A stretch of 64,000 bases of DNA from an uncultured Helicobacteraceae bacterium (GTDB lineage: Bacteria; Campylobacterota; Campylobacteria; Campylobacterales; Helicobacteraceae): positions 124,001 to 188,000 of the forward strand of contig CAJTQL010000002.1 in assembly GCA_910578285.1 (NCBI GenBank). Direction: 5' to 3'. The notes below the pieces were generated by a model. That model made no database searches and had not been told where the DNA came from. It was given only the letters and a program-made list of their open reading frames with translations. This document shows positions 1 through 7,691 of the stretch, one piece after another. The translations under genes and the position numbers were made by a program. Within the stretch, counting starts at the first letter, position 1, and every line of letters begins with the position of its first letter.

Positions 1-1403
1 TTTTGCTATTGCAAAGGCGATTCTTGCCAGAAATCATGTTCATGCTATTGGGGGGGGGGGCAACATATAGCCATTTCTTTGCTGTTTGTTTCAATAAACA
101 TTCCAAAATATTCCCTGCAAAACGGCTTCTGTTTATCGGCATTTTGTTTAATTTATCGTTGATTGGAATCTTTAAATACACTGACTTTTTGCTTGAAAAT
201 TTCAATTTATTCATATCGTTATGCCATTTTGATTTTAATATTCCGTTGCCACATATCCTCTTGCCCCTCGCCATCTCATTTTTTACATTTCAGCAAATTG
301 CTTTTTTGGTAGATTGCTATAAAAGTATCGAATCAAATTGCGCAAACAAAGATTCTAGACTTGATTTTTTTGATTATTGCCTATTTGTACTATTTTTTCC
401 ACAACTCATTGCAGGACCCATTGTGCATCATAAAGAAATGATGCCACAATTTAGCTCCGTTTTTGCAAGAACTATGGATTCCAAGATATGGGAAAATATT
501 GCAAAGGGGCTCTATATTTTTTCTATTGGACTTTTCAAGAAAGTTTTTATTGCAGATAGTTTTGCGTAATGGGCAAATTCTGGGTTTGCAAAGGTCGAAA
601 GTGGAGAGTTTCTAAATATCGCAGAATCGTGGGCAACGTCGCTTTCGTATACCTTTCAAATTTATTTTGACTTTAGTGGATATTGTGATATGGCAATCGG
701 TCTTGCTCTTTTGTTTGGAATCAGGATTCCGATAAATTTCAACGCACCATACAAGGCAAAAAATATCAGCGATTTTTGGCGAAGGTGGCATATGACACTC
801 GGTAGGTTTATGCGCGATTATCTCTATATTCCTTTGGGTGGAAACCAAAGAGGAATGTGCATTACATTGCGCAATCTTTTTGTTGTAGCTTTTCTAAGTG
901 GCATTTGGCATGGTGCTGGATTTGGCTTTATAATTTGGGGAATATTGCATGGAATCGCCATGTGCATACATCGAGTTTATTCATGGTTTCTCGAATCAAG
1001 AAACCTAAGAAAAAGCGCATTTTTACAGAGCAGAATTTATCATATTTTTTGTTGGATATTGACGTTCAACTTTATCAATGTTTCATGGATATTTTTTCGG
1101 AGCGAAAACATCAGTGGCGCATTAAATTTGCTAAAATCAATGTTTGGAATCGTATGGGTGGAGTTGCCGCAAAAATGGTGGCGCATGGGCGAATTATTGG
1201 CAACTATTGACGGAAAAGATAAGCTTGTAATATTCACAATTGTGGCTTTCGTTGTTGTGTTATGTTGCAAAAATTCCATAGAAATGCTCAAATCTTTCAA
1301 TGCAAGCATTTGGAATGCTGCCATAGTAGGATTTTTCTTATTTCTTTCAATATTGCTATTATTTTCTGTGCCCTATACAGAGTTTATTTATTTTAATTTC
1401 TAG
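1..1403 (+). pseudogene. MBOAT family O-acetyltransferase (AlgI-like), interrupted by an in-frame stop
   Basis: Integral-membrane acyltransferase of the AlgI/MBOAT type, which moves acetyl groups across the inner membrane onto surface polysaccharide or glycan. The reading frame is already open at the window start, so the N-terminus is missing. The frame runs from base 3 to a TAA at 567-569, and the same frame continues without a shift to 1403. The two halves join as one protein: IADSFA-stop-WANSGF. The second half holds the hallmark DFWRRWH and LSGIWHGAG motifs with the MBOAT histidine (about 895-925). A CAA (Gln) to TAA change would explain the stop. An 11-G tract at 50-60 lies in the 5' part and is in frame in this copy. 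Unless the stop is suppressed or is a sequencing error, the product is inactive or split. Confidence 0.8.
50..60 (+). repeat. G11 homopolymer tract (candidate phase-variation switch)
   Basis: Eleven consecutive G residues inside the coding region of the MBOAT gene. Long G tracts inside surface-modification genes of Helicobacter and Campylobacter often change length by slipped-strand mispairing and switch the gene on or off. The present length keeps the frame open on both sides of the tract. Confidence 0.75.
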
Positions 1404-1411
1404 GAGGATTC

Positions 1412-2548
1412 ATGAGTAAATATGCAAGATATTTATTTTTTGTACCTATTTTCTTTATGTTATTTTTAATGCTCTTTATCTTGAATGTTTATCTGTATGA
1501 CCCTGCACAAATATTTCATAAGCCATATTTTAGAAAAACGACATTTCATGGCGACATGAGAATAATGGCAAAAGGAATCATAGACTTCTATGATTTTGAT
1601 TCATATATTCTTGGAACATCAATGCTTGAAAATACATTTGCAAACGAAGCAAATCAAAAGCTCGGAGGAAAATGGGTTAATATTTCTATGCACGGTTCAA
1701 GTTTTTATGAAAGAAAAATTATTTTAGATTATATAATGACACACAAAAAAGCCAAGAGAATCGTATATACTGTTGATAATATCCTAGACGCACAGACGCC
1801 AGATGTGCGGCTTGATACATTCTCATATAACAATACATGGCTAGATGATGTTTTGCTCTATACGTACGACAAGTTTATTTTATGTTCCTTGAGTTGGTCG
1901 CAATCAGAGAATTGCGTGGGGCAGCATCGTGTGGAATCTATTGAGGATTCTATTGTTAAAACAATTTATGACGTGCAAGTACTCTATGGTGGGATTGAGA
2001 ATTGGTTGTATGGTTTTGATATTGATAATATAGAACATAGAGGGAGAGTAAATGAATTAAAAGCTGTTATTAATTCTAAAAACTTGATTGTAGAACCCCA
2101 AGCCTCGCGCATACAACAAAATATTGCTGATAATGTGTTAAGCACTATCAAGCAATATCATGAAACGCAATTTTATCTTATTATACCAACATATAGCAGG
2201 CTTGCATACAAGATACCTTATCGCACAAACCAATATGATGATGTTCTATTGTGGCTTGTTGCAGAAATCGACAAACTTCCTAATGCCATACTCTATGGTT
2301 TTGATGATTTGGATTATGCCGACCATATTGAGAACTATCGGGATTTAACTCATTATAATATTGACATGAATTTAATGCAACTCGATGCGATTCGTGACGA
2401 AACACATACTTTGACGCCGCATAATATTGAGGAATATTTGAATACTATGCGAAGAAAGATTGACGAGTATGACCCAAAACCAATCATCGAAACAATCAAA
2501 GCTGCCTTGCAAAAAAGAGGCATAGACCTAGAAAGATTGCAAGATTAG
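1412..2548 (+). CDS. Membrane-anchored partner of the MBOAT acetyltransferase, probable SGNH/AlgX-like protein
   Basis: 378-residue protein with one N-terminal membrane segment (about residues 7-28, FFVPIFFMLFLMLFILNV) and a large extracytoplasmic part. GTSMLE near residue 68 could be the nucleophile block of an SGNH-type esterase/acetyltransferase. That fits the second component that accompanies AlgI-type MBOAT proteins and places the acetyl group on the glycan. It starts 9 bases after the MBOAT stop behind a good ribosome site (AGGAGG). The pairing is seen; the enzymatic role is inferred. With the MBOAT gene broken, this partner may be orphaned. Confidence 0.6.
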   Translation: MSKYARYLFFVPIFFMLFLMLFILNVYLYDPAQIFHKPYFRKTTFHGDMRIMAKGIIDFYDFDSYILGTSMLENTFANEANQKLGGKWVNISMHGSSFYERKIILDYIMTHKKAKRIVYTVDNILDAQTPDVRLDTFSYNNTWLDDVLLYTYDKFILCSLSWSQSENCVGQHRVESIEDSIVKTIYDVQVLYGGIENWLYGFDIDNIEHRGRVNELKAVINSKNLIVEPQASRIQQNIADNVLSTIKQYHETQFYLIIPTYSRLAYKIPYRTNQYDDVLLWLVAEIDKLPNAILYGFDDLDYADHIENYRDLTHYNIDMNLMQLDAIRDETHTLTPHNIEEYLNTMRRKIDEYDPKPIIETIKAALQKRGIDLERLQD

Positions 2549-2578
2549 CAATGATTATTTTAAAATTATGCACCCAGC

Positions 2579-3073
2579 CTATCGTCTTTGTCTTGCCTGC
2601 AACATCGCTGCGTCCACCCAACGCGCGAGATTCTGTTGGATATATTGCGCGGGCGAGGGGTTGGCGAGGCGCGGAGGGTCATAGACTTTGATATAATTTG
2701 CGAGGCTACTCGTGTTATTGACAGAAAAAATCTCAAATGGGTTGCGCCCCATTTCTGACCGATTCCCGTTTCCGTCTTTGAGATTGTGGATATAGATTCC
2801 AAACAATCCCTTGCGCTCACTCCATGCCTTTTCTATCTCATACTGCACCCAACGTGAATCGAAGGTTTCACTGCCGATGAGGACGACCACGCAATGCTGA
2901 TTTTGCATTGCCTTGTCGATGACATTTTTCACTCGATAATCCCCTTCCCATTTGATGGATTCCCATTCATCGGCAGCATAAATGCTTTGCCCTTGCACAG
3001 CGGGATTCTTGCGGATTTGTTGCAATCTCCAGTAATCATTTTCATAATGGAAGCTATAATAGACACGTTTCAT
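2579..3073 (-). CDS. TIR-like (ThsB/DUF1863-type) protein, orphan
   Basis: 164-residue protein. The N-terminus MKRVYYSFHYEND and the middle VVVLIGSETFDSRWVQYEIE match the TIR-like fold of Thoeris ThsB proteins, which sense phage and make an NAD-derived signal. I chose the ATG at 3071-3073 because TAGGGGT lies just upstream and the family starts there; the frame is open 28 codons further. The usual Thoeris effector ThsA (SIR2 or SLOG protein) is not next to it: the neighbours are the MBOAT partner and a decayed GNAT gene. It could be an orphan defence gene, part of a system with an unknown effector, or a relic. Confidence 0.65.
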   Translation of the reverse strand: MKRVYYSFHYENDYWRLQQIRKNPAVQGQSIYAADEWESIKWEGDYRVKNVIDKAMQNQHCVVVLIGSETFDSRWVQYEIEKAWSERKGLFGIYIHNLKDGNGNRSEMGRNPFEIFSVNNTSSLANYIKVYDPPRLANPSPAQYIQQNLARWVDAAMLQARQRR

Positions 3074-3201
3074 ATTGACCCCTACATTTGCGATTGCATA
3101 TCGCTTTGTTTTGTGGCATATTATAACAAATTTTTTTATAAGGGTCAATATAGACATTGCCTATGCCTTTTGAGAAATCGTGGGAAATCTTGGATTATCG
3201 T

Positions 3202-3409
3202 TCAATGCAATGAAAGTTTTCCTTGGTAGAGATAAACAAATTCTTTTGCAATATGAGCATTACGGCTGCCTTTTTTGGTGGCATCATTAAGCGCTTTTGT
3301 TGCCATTGCAAATCTGTATGGGCGATTGTGCCCATTTCATTTACAATCAGTTTTATTTCCTTGTTGGATATGTAAAATGAGCCAAGATTTATAAATACTG
3401 TTTCATAGG
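3202..3409 (-). pseudogene. Decayed coding remnant, unidentified
   Basis: Between the GNAT pseudogene and the TIR-like gene, coding-like sequence occurs in two overlapping minus-strand frames. One reads ETVFINLGSFYISNKEIKL just after the GNAT stop. The other is a 34-codon frame from an ATG at 3304-3306 to a TGA at 3202-3204, rich in charged residues (KKGSRNAHIAKEFVYLYQG). Read together they look like one small protein broken by a frameshift. I do not recognise it. The rest of 3074-3201 holds only the leader of the TIR-like gene. Confidence 0.3.
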
Positions 3410-3850
3410 TTAAATTTCTTGTGCTTTTTCTAAAGTTTTCACGAATACATAGCTTGTTTTGTCAAAGCCCATTTTCTTTTCATAAAAATGATGTGCTTCC
3501 TTTCATGGGAAGCTTGAACTTAATTCAATTTGTGAATAGCCTTCTCTACATGCTAGATCCTCAATTTCTTGCAAAAATTTCTATCCAAAGCCTTGCCCCC
3601 TAAGATTTGAATCAATTACTAAAATACAAATATAGAGGCATTTTTCACGATAAAGCACATGAAATGGCATTATCCCGCATAGCCCTATCAGTCTTTGTTT
3701 ATCATCATAAGTGGCAAAGAAACGATAATGCATACTTTTTTGCCGCTCAAGCACTTTGGCTACAAAATCTTCTCGGCTTAAACTTGGTCGCAACTGTTTC
3801 ATTAATGGATACGCAGTTTCTATTTCTCTAGTATTTCTAATCTCTTTCAT
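3410..3850 (-). pseudogene. GNAT family N-acetyltransferase, two in-frame stops
   Basis: Starts at the ATG at 3848-3850 behind AGAGGGAA. The first 89 codons are a clear GNAT domain ending in the acetyl-CoA loop RGQGFG. The frame then meets TAG, continues as KFLQEIEDLACREGYSQIEL, meets TGA, and continues as KEAHHFYEKKMGF to a TAA at 3410-3412. There is no frameshift, so two nonsense changes have killed an otherwise full-length gene of about 146 codons. It overlaps the 3' end of the small gene upstream, which contains a C9 tract. Confidence 0.75.
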
Positions 3851-4112
3851 AAGTTTCCCTCTTGTTTAATTGAGGTGAGGGGGGGGGCTTTGATTTGGTA
3901 ATATCACTCCACATAAAAATTTGACATTTCTCTAAACTAAAATTACTAATTAAAAGTTCCACTCCTTTTGCTGCTTGTATTTGTTTATAATTATTCATTC
4001 CATATTGCAAAGAATATTCACATACATAGAAATCTTTATAAAGATTTCGTATCAACTCACTATCATCAATAAGTGAGCAAAAATTTATGTTTTGTATTTT
4101 TGAGATTCTCAT
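3837..4112 (-). CDS. Small protein of unknown function ending in a C9 tract
   Basis: 91 residues with no family I recognise. The body (MRISKIQNINFCSLIDD to IFMWSDITK) looks like normal A+T-rich coding sequence. A run of nine C on the coding strand near the end encodes Pro-Pro-Pro. Losing or gaining one base changes only the last dozen residues. The gene overlaps the start of the GNAT pseudogene by 14 bases. It may itself be the 3' fragment of a larger gene, because no strong ribosome site precedes its ATG. Confidence 0.4.
   Translation of the reverse strand: MRISKIQNINFCSLIDDSELIRNLYKDFYVCEYSLQYGMNNYKQIQAAKGVELLISNFSLEKCQIFMWSDITKSKPPPSPQLNKRETYERD
3879..3887 (-). repeat. C9/G9 homopolymer tract
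   Basis: Nine consecutive G on the plus strand (C9 on the coding strand), inside the 3' end of the small gene at 3837-4112 and about 30 bases before the GNAT start codon. A length change alters where the upstream reading ends relative to the GNAT start, and could have tuned translational coupling before the GNAT gene decayed. Confidence 0.6.
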
Positions 4113-4150
4113 AAATCTTTTGATGATTAAAGTCTATATGTAAATCTCTC

Positions 4151-4325
4151 TTAAAGATTTTCCTCCACTATAGCGCAAGGGGCTTTTGGTGTAACGTTTG
4201 TAGTGTAGGGATTTGCCTTTGAGAGAATCTAAAAAGAAACCTTTTTATCAATAACGGTATCACTTTGGTAAAAAAGATTGTGCCAATTTTTAGGAAAAGC
4301 TAAGGCAGCTTCCACTTTATAGATC
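4151..4325 (-). pseudogene. Decayed coding remnant beyond the ilvD fragment
   Basis: Part of the 4113-4460 stretch without an intact gene. On the minus strand a frame reads VEAALAFPKNWHNLFYQSD, VIDKKVSF, then a TAG, then ILSKANPYTTNVTPK and a TAA at 4151-4153. The residue pattern is protein-like, but I cannot name it. It follows directly on ilvD fragment C and partly overlaps it in another frame. It is probably the tail of a gene lost when modules were exchanged. Confidence 0.3.
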
Positions 4326-4458
4326 CGTCTTTCAACACAACGCCATTTGCGGCGTTACTTACAAGCAAAGAGTAGCGTTTGAGCCATTTGCTTTTGATTT
4401 CTTTTTTCACAGGTTGCCACTTTGTATGGCAAGATTCTAAAACTAAAGTCCATTTCAT
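4300..4458 (-). pseudogene. Fragment of the 3' end of ilvD (copy C)
   Basis: A 52-codon frame whose middle reads [22 protein letters not shown]. It matches the C-terminus of the real IlvD at 8600-8725 ([22 protein letters not shown]). Similarity begins at VLES near the ATG and covers about 115 bases. It lies immediately downstream of the gamma-type methyltransferase, in the same orientation as ilvD. It is a duplicated target-site relic, not a functional gene; it may be read as a short peptide. Confidence 0.8.
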
Positions 4459-4531
4459 TATTAAATCCTTTGTCTAACTTTACTGCCAATATCCTGAAAG
4501 CTAGAATCTAACATACAATTCTCTAGGCTTC
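4330..4531 (-). repeat. Direct repeat, copy 1: methyltransferase 3' end plus ilvD 3' end
   Basis: About 200 bases repeated at 6904-7110 in the same orientation. Over the 79 bases that cover the methyltransferase tail I count 11 mismatches by hand (about 86 percent identity). The block joins the last codons of the gamma-type methyltransferase (RSLEN to QRI) to an ilvD tail. This shows that the joined unit, not just the ilvD tail, was copied. Confidence 0.75.
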
Positions 4532-5657
4532 TTTGGGAAAATAAAAATCGTCCATCACATACAAATCCTAGCTCCTCCCAATCTATATTATTGAGCCTCT
4601 CGCACAAATCTTGTAAGTTCTTAGAATCCACTTCAAATTTTGGAAAAATTGCCAAAATAGAACCATCATAAGCGTTGCAAGAATGCAAGAAAAATGGTTT
4701 TTTATTTCGAGTTTTGGTATTGACATAGATTCGTGGCTTTTCACTTTTATAATAATCTCTGCCCCATTGCCACCAATTACTTTCATCAAATTTTTTAATT
4801 TTTCTTTGCAATAATTTTTGCTTAAATTCTTGCAAGTACACACAATCTTTTGCGTGTTCTCCATAAATCATTCTTTTTGTTTTACCACTTTTTGCAGTGG
4901 TAGAGTTTACAAATTCTGCATTACCCCATTGTTGATTTGCAAAAATAGAATCTGCCCCACTCACTGCTCCAACTTTAACAAAAAACAATGAGTTAAAAGG
5001 AATGCTATAAGATTTTTTGGTAAAAAGAATCTGCCCATTGATACAACTAAATTCCCTCAAACATTGGGTTTTTCTCCCAAAATTACCTTTTTCAAACCTC
5101 CATATCGCACAATTTGGTTGAGCCTTGTTAAAAATCTTTTTATCTCCCAAATCTATAAAATTTGTTATGCTACCTTGCGAGAATAAAAACTCATTGAGTT
5201 TTATGCTTGCAGTGCTTTTTAGAAAATCTCTAGGCGTGATAAAAATTAGCTCCCCCTTATCTTTTAAATGCAAGATACATTTATAGATAAAAAATAAATA
5301 CAAATTCGAACGAGAATCAAAGATATTCTTATAAGCATTTAAAAGGAATTTCGTAGAATCTAAAATATCTTGATAACGCACATAAGGAGGGTTGCCAATA
5401 ATACAATCAAATTTTTCACTCACAGGATAACTAAAAAAATCAACTTTCAATACAGATTTATCACAAACTACTTTAGAATCTAACTCTATGCCTACTTTAT
5501 TGCTGGGTAAATTTTTAAAAAATGCTCCATTTCCACAACTTGGCTCTAAGAATCTAGGATTAGAAAGCCTTTTTGCGCTTTGAATGAGGTTTAACATATC
5601 ACTGACAATATGTGGTGGTGTGAAAACTTGTCCCAAATTTACTACATCAAGATTCAT
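4461..5657 (-). CDS. Type II N6-adenine DNA methyltransferase (gamma class)
   Basis: 398-residue modification enzyme. The SAM-binding motif FLEPSCGNGAFF (about residue 36) precedes the catalytic NPPY (about residue 88), the order typical of gamma-class adenine methyltransferases such as M.TaqI-like enzymes. The C-terminal 200 residues would be the target-recognition domain. I took the internal ATG at 5655-5657, giving MNLDVVNLGQVFTPP as N-terminus, because this motif begins such proteins and AAGAAG precedes it; the frame is open 10 codons further. It overlaps the 3' end of the nuclease gene upstream, as in a co-expressed restriction-modification pair. Its last 70 bases are part of a repeat found again at 7040-7110. 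Confidence 0.85.
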   Translation of the reverse strand: MNLDVVNLGQVFTPPHIVSDMLNLIQSAKRLSNPRFLEPSCGNGAFFKNLPSNKVGIELDSKVVCDKSVLKVDFFSYPVSEKFDCIIGNPPYVRYQDILDSTKFLLNAYKNIFDSRSNLYLFFIYKCILHLKDKGELIFITPRDFLKSTASIKLNEFLFSQGSITNFIDLGDKKIFNKAQPNCAIWRFEKGNFGRKTQCLREFSCINGQILFTKKSYSIPFNSLFFVKVGAVSGADSIFANQQWGNAEFVNSTTAKSGKTKRMIYGEHAKDCVYLQEFKQKLLQRKIKKFDESNWWQWGRDYYKSEKPRIYVNTKTRNKKPFFLHSCNAYDGSILAIFPKFEVDSKNLQDLCERLNNIDWEELGFVCDGRFLFSQRSLENCMLDSSFQDIGSKVRQRI

Positions 5658-6270
5658 AAAAATACTTCTTAAAATGGAGGTAAGCATCAGCTCTTAATTT
5701 TAAAGATTCTTCAAAAGTTCCAAGCAAAAAGGCTTTTGCACTTTCAAAATCTCTATTTATCAGTTTGCGATTATTGTCCCATTTTGCTTGAAAGGGGAGA
5801 TTATTGCCATTTGGCAAGATAGATTCTAAGTTTTTTAAAGAAGTAGCAAATACATCACTAGAATTATCTTTATTGATAATCAAAAAATAATAATCTTTTG
5901 AATTTTGCTGTATATTTTCTTTAAGACTTTTGAAGTAGCAATCCCAGCTTACACCATTACCAAAAGGTGGAATCTTGCCTGTTAAGGCATAATAGATTCC
6001 AAGTTTGCAATTAAGATTATCAGTGGTTTTTGTTGTGCTTACTTTGATATTTACAGGATAAAAAATATTATTTTCCTCAAAGCTAAAATCTACCCAATCG
6101 CGCATATTTGGGCGATTTATTGCAAAATTTGTTTCTAAGCATTTAAAAATTTCATCTTCATTAAAGGCAGAATTTATCCTACCATCTCGGCTTTGTTTGC
6201 TTAAGGCAACAGGAGACTTTTTCAAAAAATCTACAATTTGAATAAGCAAATGTGGTATAACTTGACTCAT
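5647..6270 (-). CDS. Probable type II restriction endonuclease
   Basis: 207-residue protein directly upstream of, and overlapping, the gamma-class methyltransferase, the usual place of a cognate restriction enzyme. The central segment DWVDFSFEENN to YPVNIKVS resembles the D...xK part of a PD-(D/E)xK nuclease core. NLNCKLGIYYALTG follows, and I associate that stretch with type II restriction enzymes. I cannot name a prototype or recognition site. The gene is A+T-rich like the rest of the island. Confidence 0.6.
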   Translation of the reverse strand: MSQVIPHLLIQIVDFLKKSPVALSKQSRDGRINSAFNEDEIFKCLETNFAINRPNMRDWVDFSFEENNIFYPVNIKVSTTKTTDNLNCKLGIYYALTGKIPPFGNGVSWDCYFKSLKENIQQNSKDYYFLIINKDNSSDVFATSLKNLESILPNGNNLPFQAKWDNNRKLINRDFESAKAFLLGTFEESLKLRADAYLHFKKYFYES

Positions 6271-6297
6271 TTTATTCCTTTATCCTCAAACTTGATT

Positions 6298-6894
6298 CTA
6301 CTGTCTATCTACATTCTCTGCAGCCAATCTTTCTTGTATAATTTCAATTAGAACTTCGCACAATACATCAAAATAGCCATATTCAAAGTAAAAATACTCC
6401 ACCTCCTCTGTTCGTGCCCTTTCACTCATATATCTAAATTGAGCAAAAATGTCTTGATTGTTTGCCAAAAGACTTTTTATATCTTTTTCTCTTTTTTTAT
6501 TAGGTGATGTAGAGTTATTAAATTTTTCTTTTGAGTTTTCAGAGGTAACACCCCGAAGAAATAACTCTGATTTTTTATTGCCATAAATATAAAAATCATA
6601 TTTTTTACAAATTGCATCTTGAGTATCTTTGTCTATTTTTTCAAATAGTCTATACAAATCATGTGTTTTATTTGGCTTCTTTCCACTTTCTCCTGAAATA
6701 ATAGTTTTCAGTAGTAGTTCAATAGCTAAACCATAACTAGTAGCTGATGCAAAAATCTCAAATGGAGTTATGCTTCGTGTTGCCTCATATATTTGAGTGT
6801 AGATTCTAGCTAACGACCAAAAACAAATTGCGCTTCCATATGAAGTTATATAATCATTTTCCTCACACCCTTTAAATTTTTTATTTGTTGTCAT
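6298..6894 (-). CDS. HEPN-like protein of the defence island
   Basis: 198-residue helical protein. GLAIELLLKTII followed by NKTHDLYRLFEKI is the pattern of HEPN-type domains, found in toxins, abortive-infection proteins and nucleases. A classical Rx4-6H catalytic motif is not obvious, so it may be a non-catalytic relative. It sits 27 bases upstream of the restriction enzyme gene and probably belongs to the same transcript. Its start (ATG at 6892-6894) lies three bases after the stop of ilvD fragment B, and its ribosome site appears to be provided by that fragment (GGAG in the ilvD tail). Confidence 0.5.
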   Translation of the reverse strand: MTTNKKFKGCEENDYITSYGSAICFWSLARIYTQIYEATRSITPFEIFASATSYGLAIELLLKTIISGESGKKPNKTHDLYRLFEKIDKDTQDAICKKYDFYIYGNKKSELFLRGVTSENSKEKFNNSTSPNKKREKDIKSLLANNQDIFAQFRYMSERARTEEVEYFYFEYGYFDVLCEVLIEIIQERLAAENVDRQ

Positions 6895-6897
6895 TCC

Positions 6898-7022
6898 TCA
6901 CATCTCCGTCCTCAGCACCGCGCCATTTGCGGCGTTGCTCACAAGCAGCGCATAGCAGCGCAACCATTTGCTTGGAATCTCTTTTTGATAGACTTCTATT
7001 TGCATTGCGTGATTCCAAAAAC
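6898..7022 (-). pseudogene. Fragment of the 3' end of ilvD (copy B)
   Basis: About 125 bases matching the real ilvD end at 8600-8725. The reading ends [20 protein letters not shown], then NGAVLRTEM and TGA at 6898-6900, against KTEL and TGA in IlvD. It is closer to the real ilvD than copy C is, suggesting a more recent duplication. It lies between the HNH module and the HEPN/restriction/methyltransferase module and marks the module boundary. Confidence 0.85.
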
Positions 7023-7110
7023 TAAAGTCTGTTTCATAATTAAATCCTTTGTCCAGCCTTATCGCCAATGTCATTAAAGCTAGAATCTAATACACAATTC
7101 TCTAGGCTTC
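6904..7110 (-). repeat. Direct repeat, copy 2: methyltransferase 3' end plus ilvD 3' end
   Basis: Second copy of the block at 4330-4531, same orientation. It carries the last 23 codons of a gamma-type methyltransferase followed by the ilvD tail, so the block was already composite when copied. Two such blocks in direct orientation flank the HEPN/restriction/methyltransferase module and could recombine to delete it. Confidence 0.75.
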
Positions 7111-7126
7111 GCACATTATTTTTCAT
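7040..7126 (-). pseudogene. C-terminal remnant of a gamma-type DNA methyltransferase
   Basis: A 28-codon frame (ATG at 7124-7126, TAA at 7040-7042) whose last 23 residues read RSLENCVLDSSFNDIG then DKAGQRI. This is nearly the same as the end of the methyltransferase at 4461-5657 (RSLENCMLDSSFQDIG, SKVRQRI). The rest of that methyltransferase is absent here: the HNH nuclease gene runs directly into it. This is a scar of an earlier module replaced by the HNH/beta-methyltransferase pair. Confidence 0.7.
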
Positions 7127-7691
7127 ATTGCCTCAAATATTCTATTACTTTTTCTAAAAATTTTGGATTATCTTTAAATCGACCAAGTCCGGTATTGCAA
7201 CTATCACATATCCATTCTCTGCCCTCGCCCGTTTCATGATTATGGTCTCGAACAAGATTTGCCGTAATTCCTACAATGCTTCTTTTTTCACAAATTGGAC
7301 ATGTAAAAACACTGCCTTTTGGTGGCGCAAGTTTGTCCATTCGTTTCTTTTCAGCAGCAGAAAGCTTGATGCCATCAATTTGCTTTCTACATTCTCTGCA
7401 ACTCGGTCTTGTTGTTTTATTACCTTTTGCATCGGTTTGATTTACCTCAAAACTACTGGTGTTTTTTAAGATATGACAAATATTACAAATTTTAACATCA
7501 AATCCCTTTCCTGTTTTATAAATATCAATAGATTCTAAATCTTCATATCTCATTTTCTTAATCTCATTAACACCTATAAATAAAACCATTGCAAAGTTTC
7601 CATTAAGAGCCTCAACAACACCCACAGAATTTTTTGCTATATTATCAACTTGTTTATTCGCAATCACAAAAGTATCAATTTTTAAACACAT
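7116..7691 (-). CDS. HNH (endonuclease VII-like) nuclease, probable restriction enzyme
   Basis: 191-residue protein. The C-terminal third carries a zinc-bound HNH/beta-beta-alpha-metal core: CPICEKRS, RDHNHETGEGREWICDSCN, then LGRF. Another CxxC pair lies in the middle (KICNICHIL and CRECRK). This arrangement is that of T4 endonuclease VII-like enzymes, also used by several type II restriction enzymes. It overlaps the end of the beta-class methyltransferase by 10 bases, which makes it the likely cognate nuclease. Recognition site unknown. Confidence 0.7.
   Translation of the reverse strand: MCLKIDTFVIANKQVDNIAKNSVGVVEALNGNFAMVLFIGVNEIKKMRYEDLESIDIYKTGKGFDVKICNICHILKNTSSFEVNQTDAKGNKTTRPSCRECRKQIDGIKLSAAEKKRMDKLAPPKGSVFTCPICEKRSIVGITANLVRDHNHETGEGREWICDSCNTGLGRFKDNPKFLEKVIEYLRQYEK

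Noticed and set aside
50..569. The MBOAT gene might be off because of a frameshift in the G11 tract
   Set aside because: Family-like sequence is read in the same frame on both sides of the tract and also beyond the stop at 567, so the break is a nonsense codon, not a tract shift.
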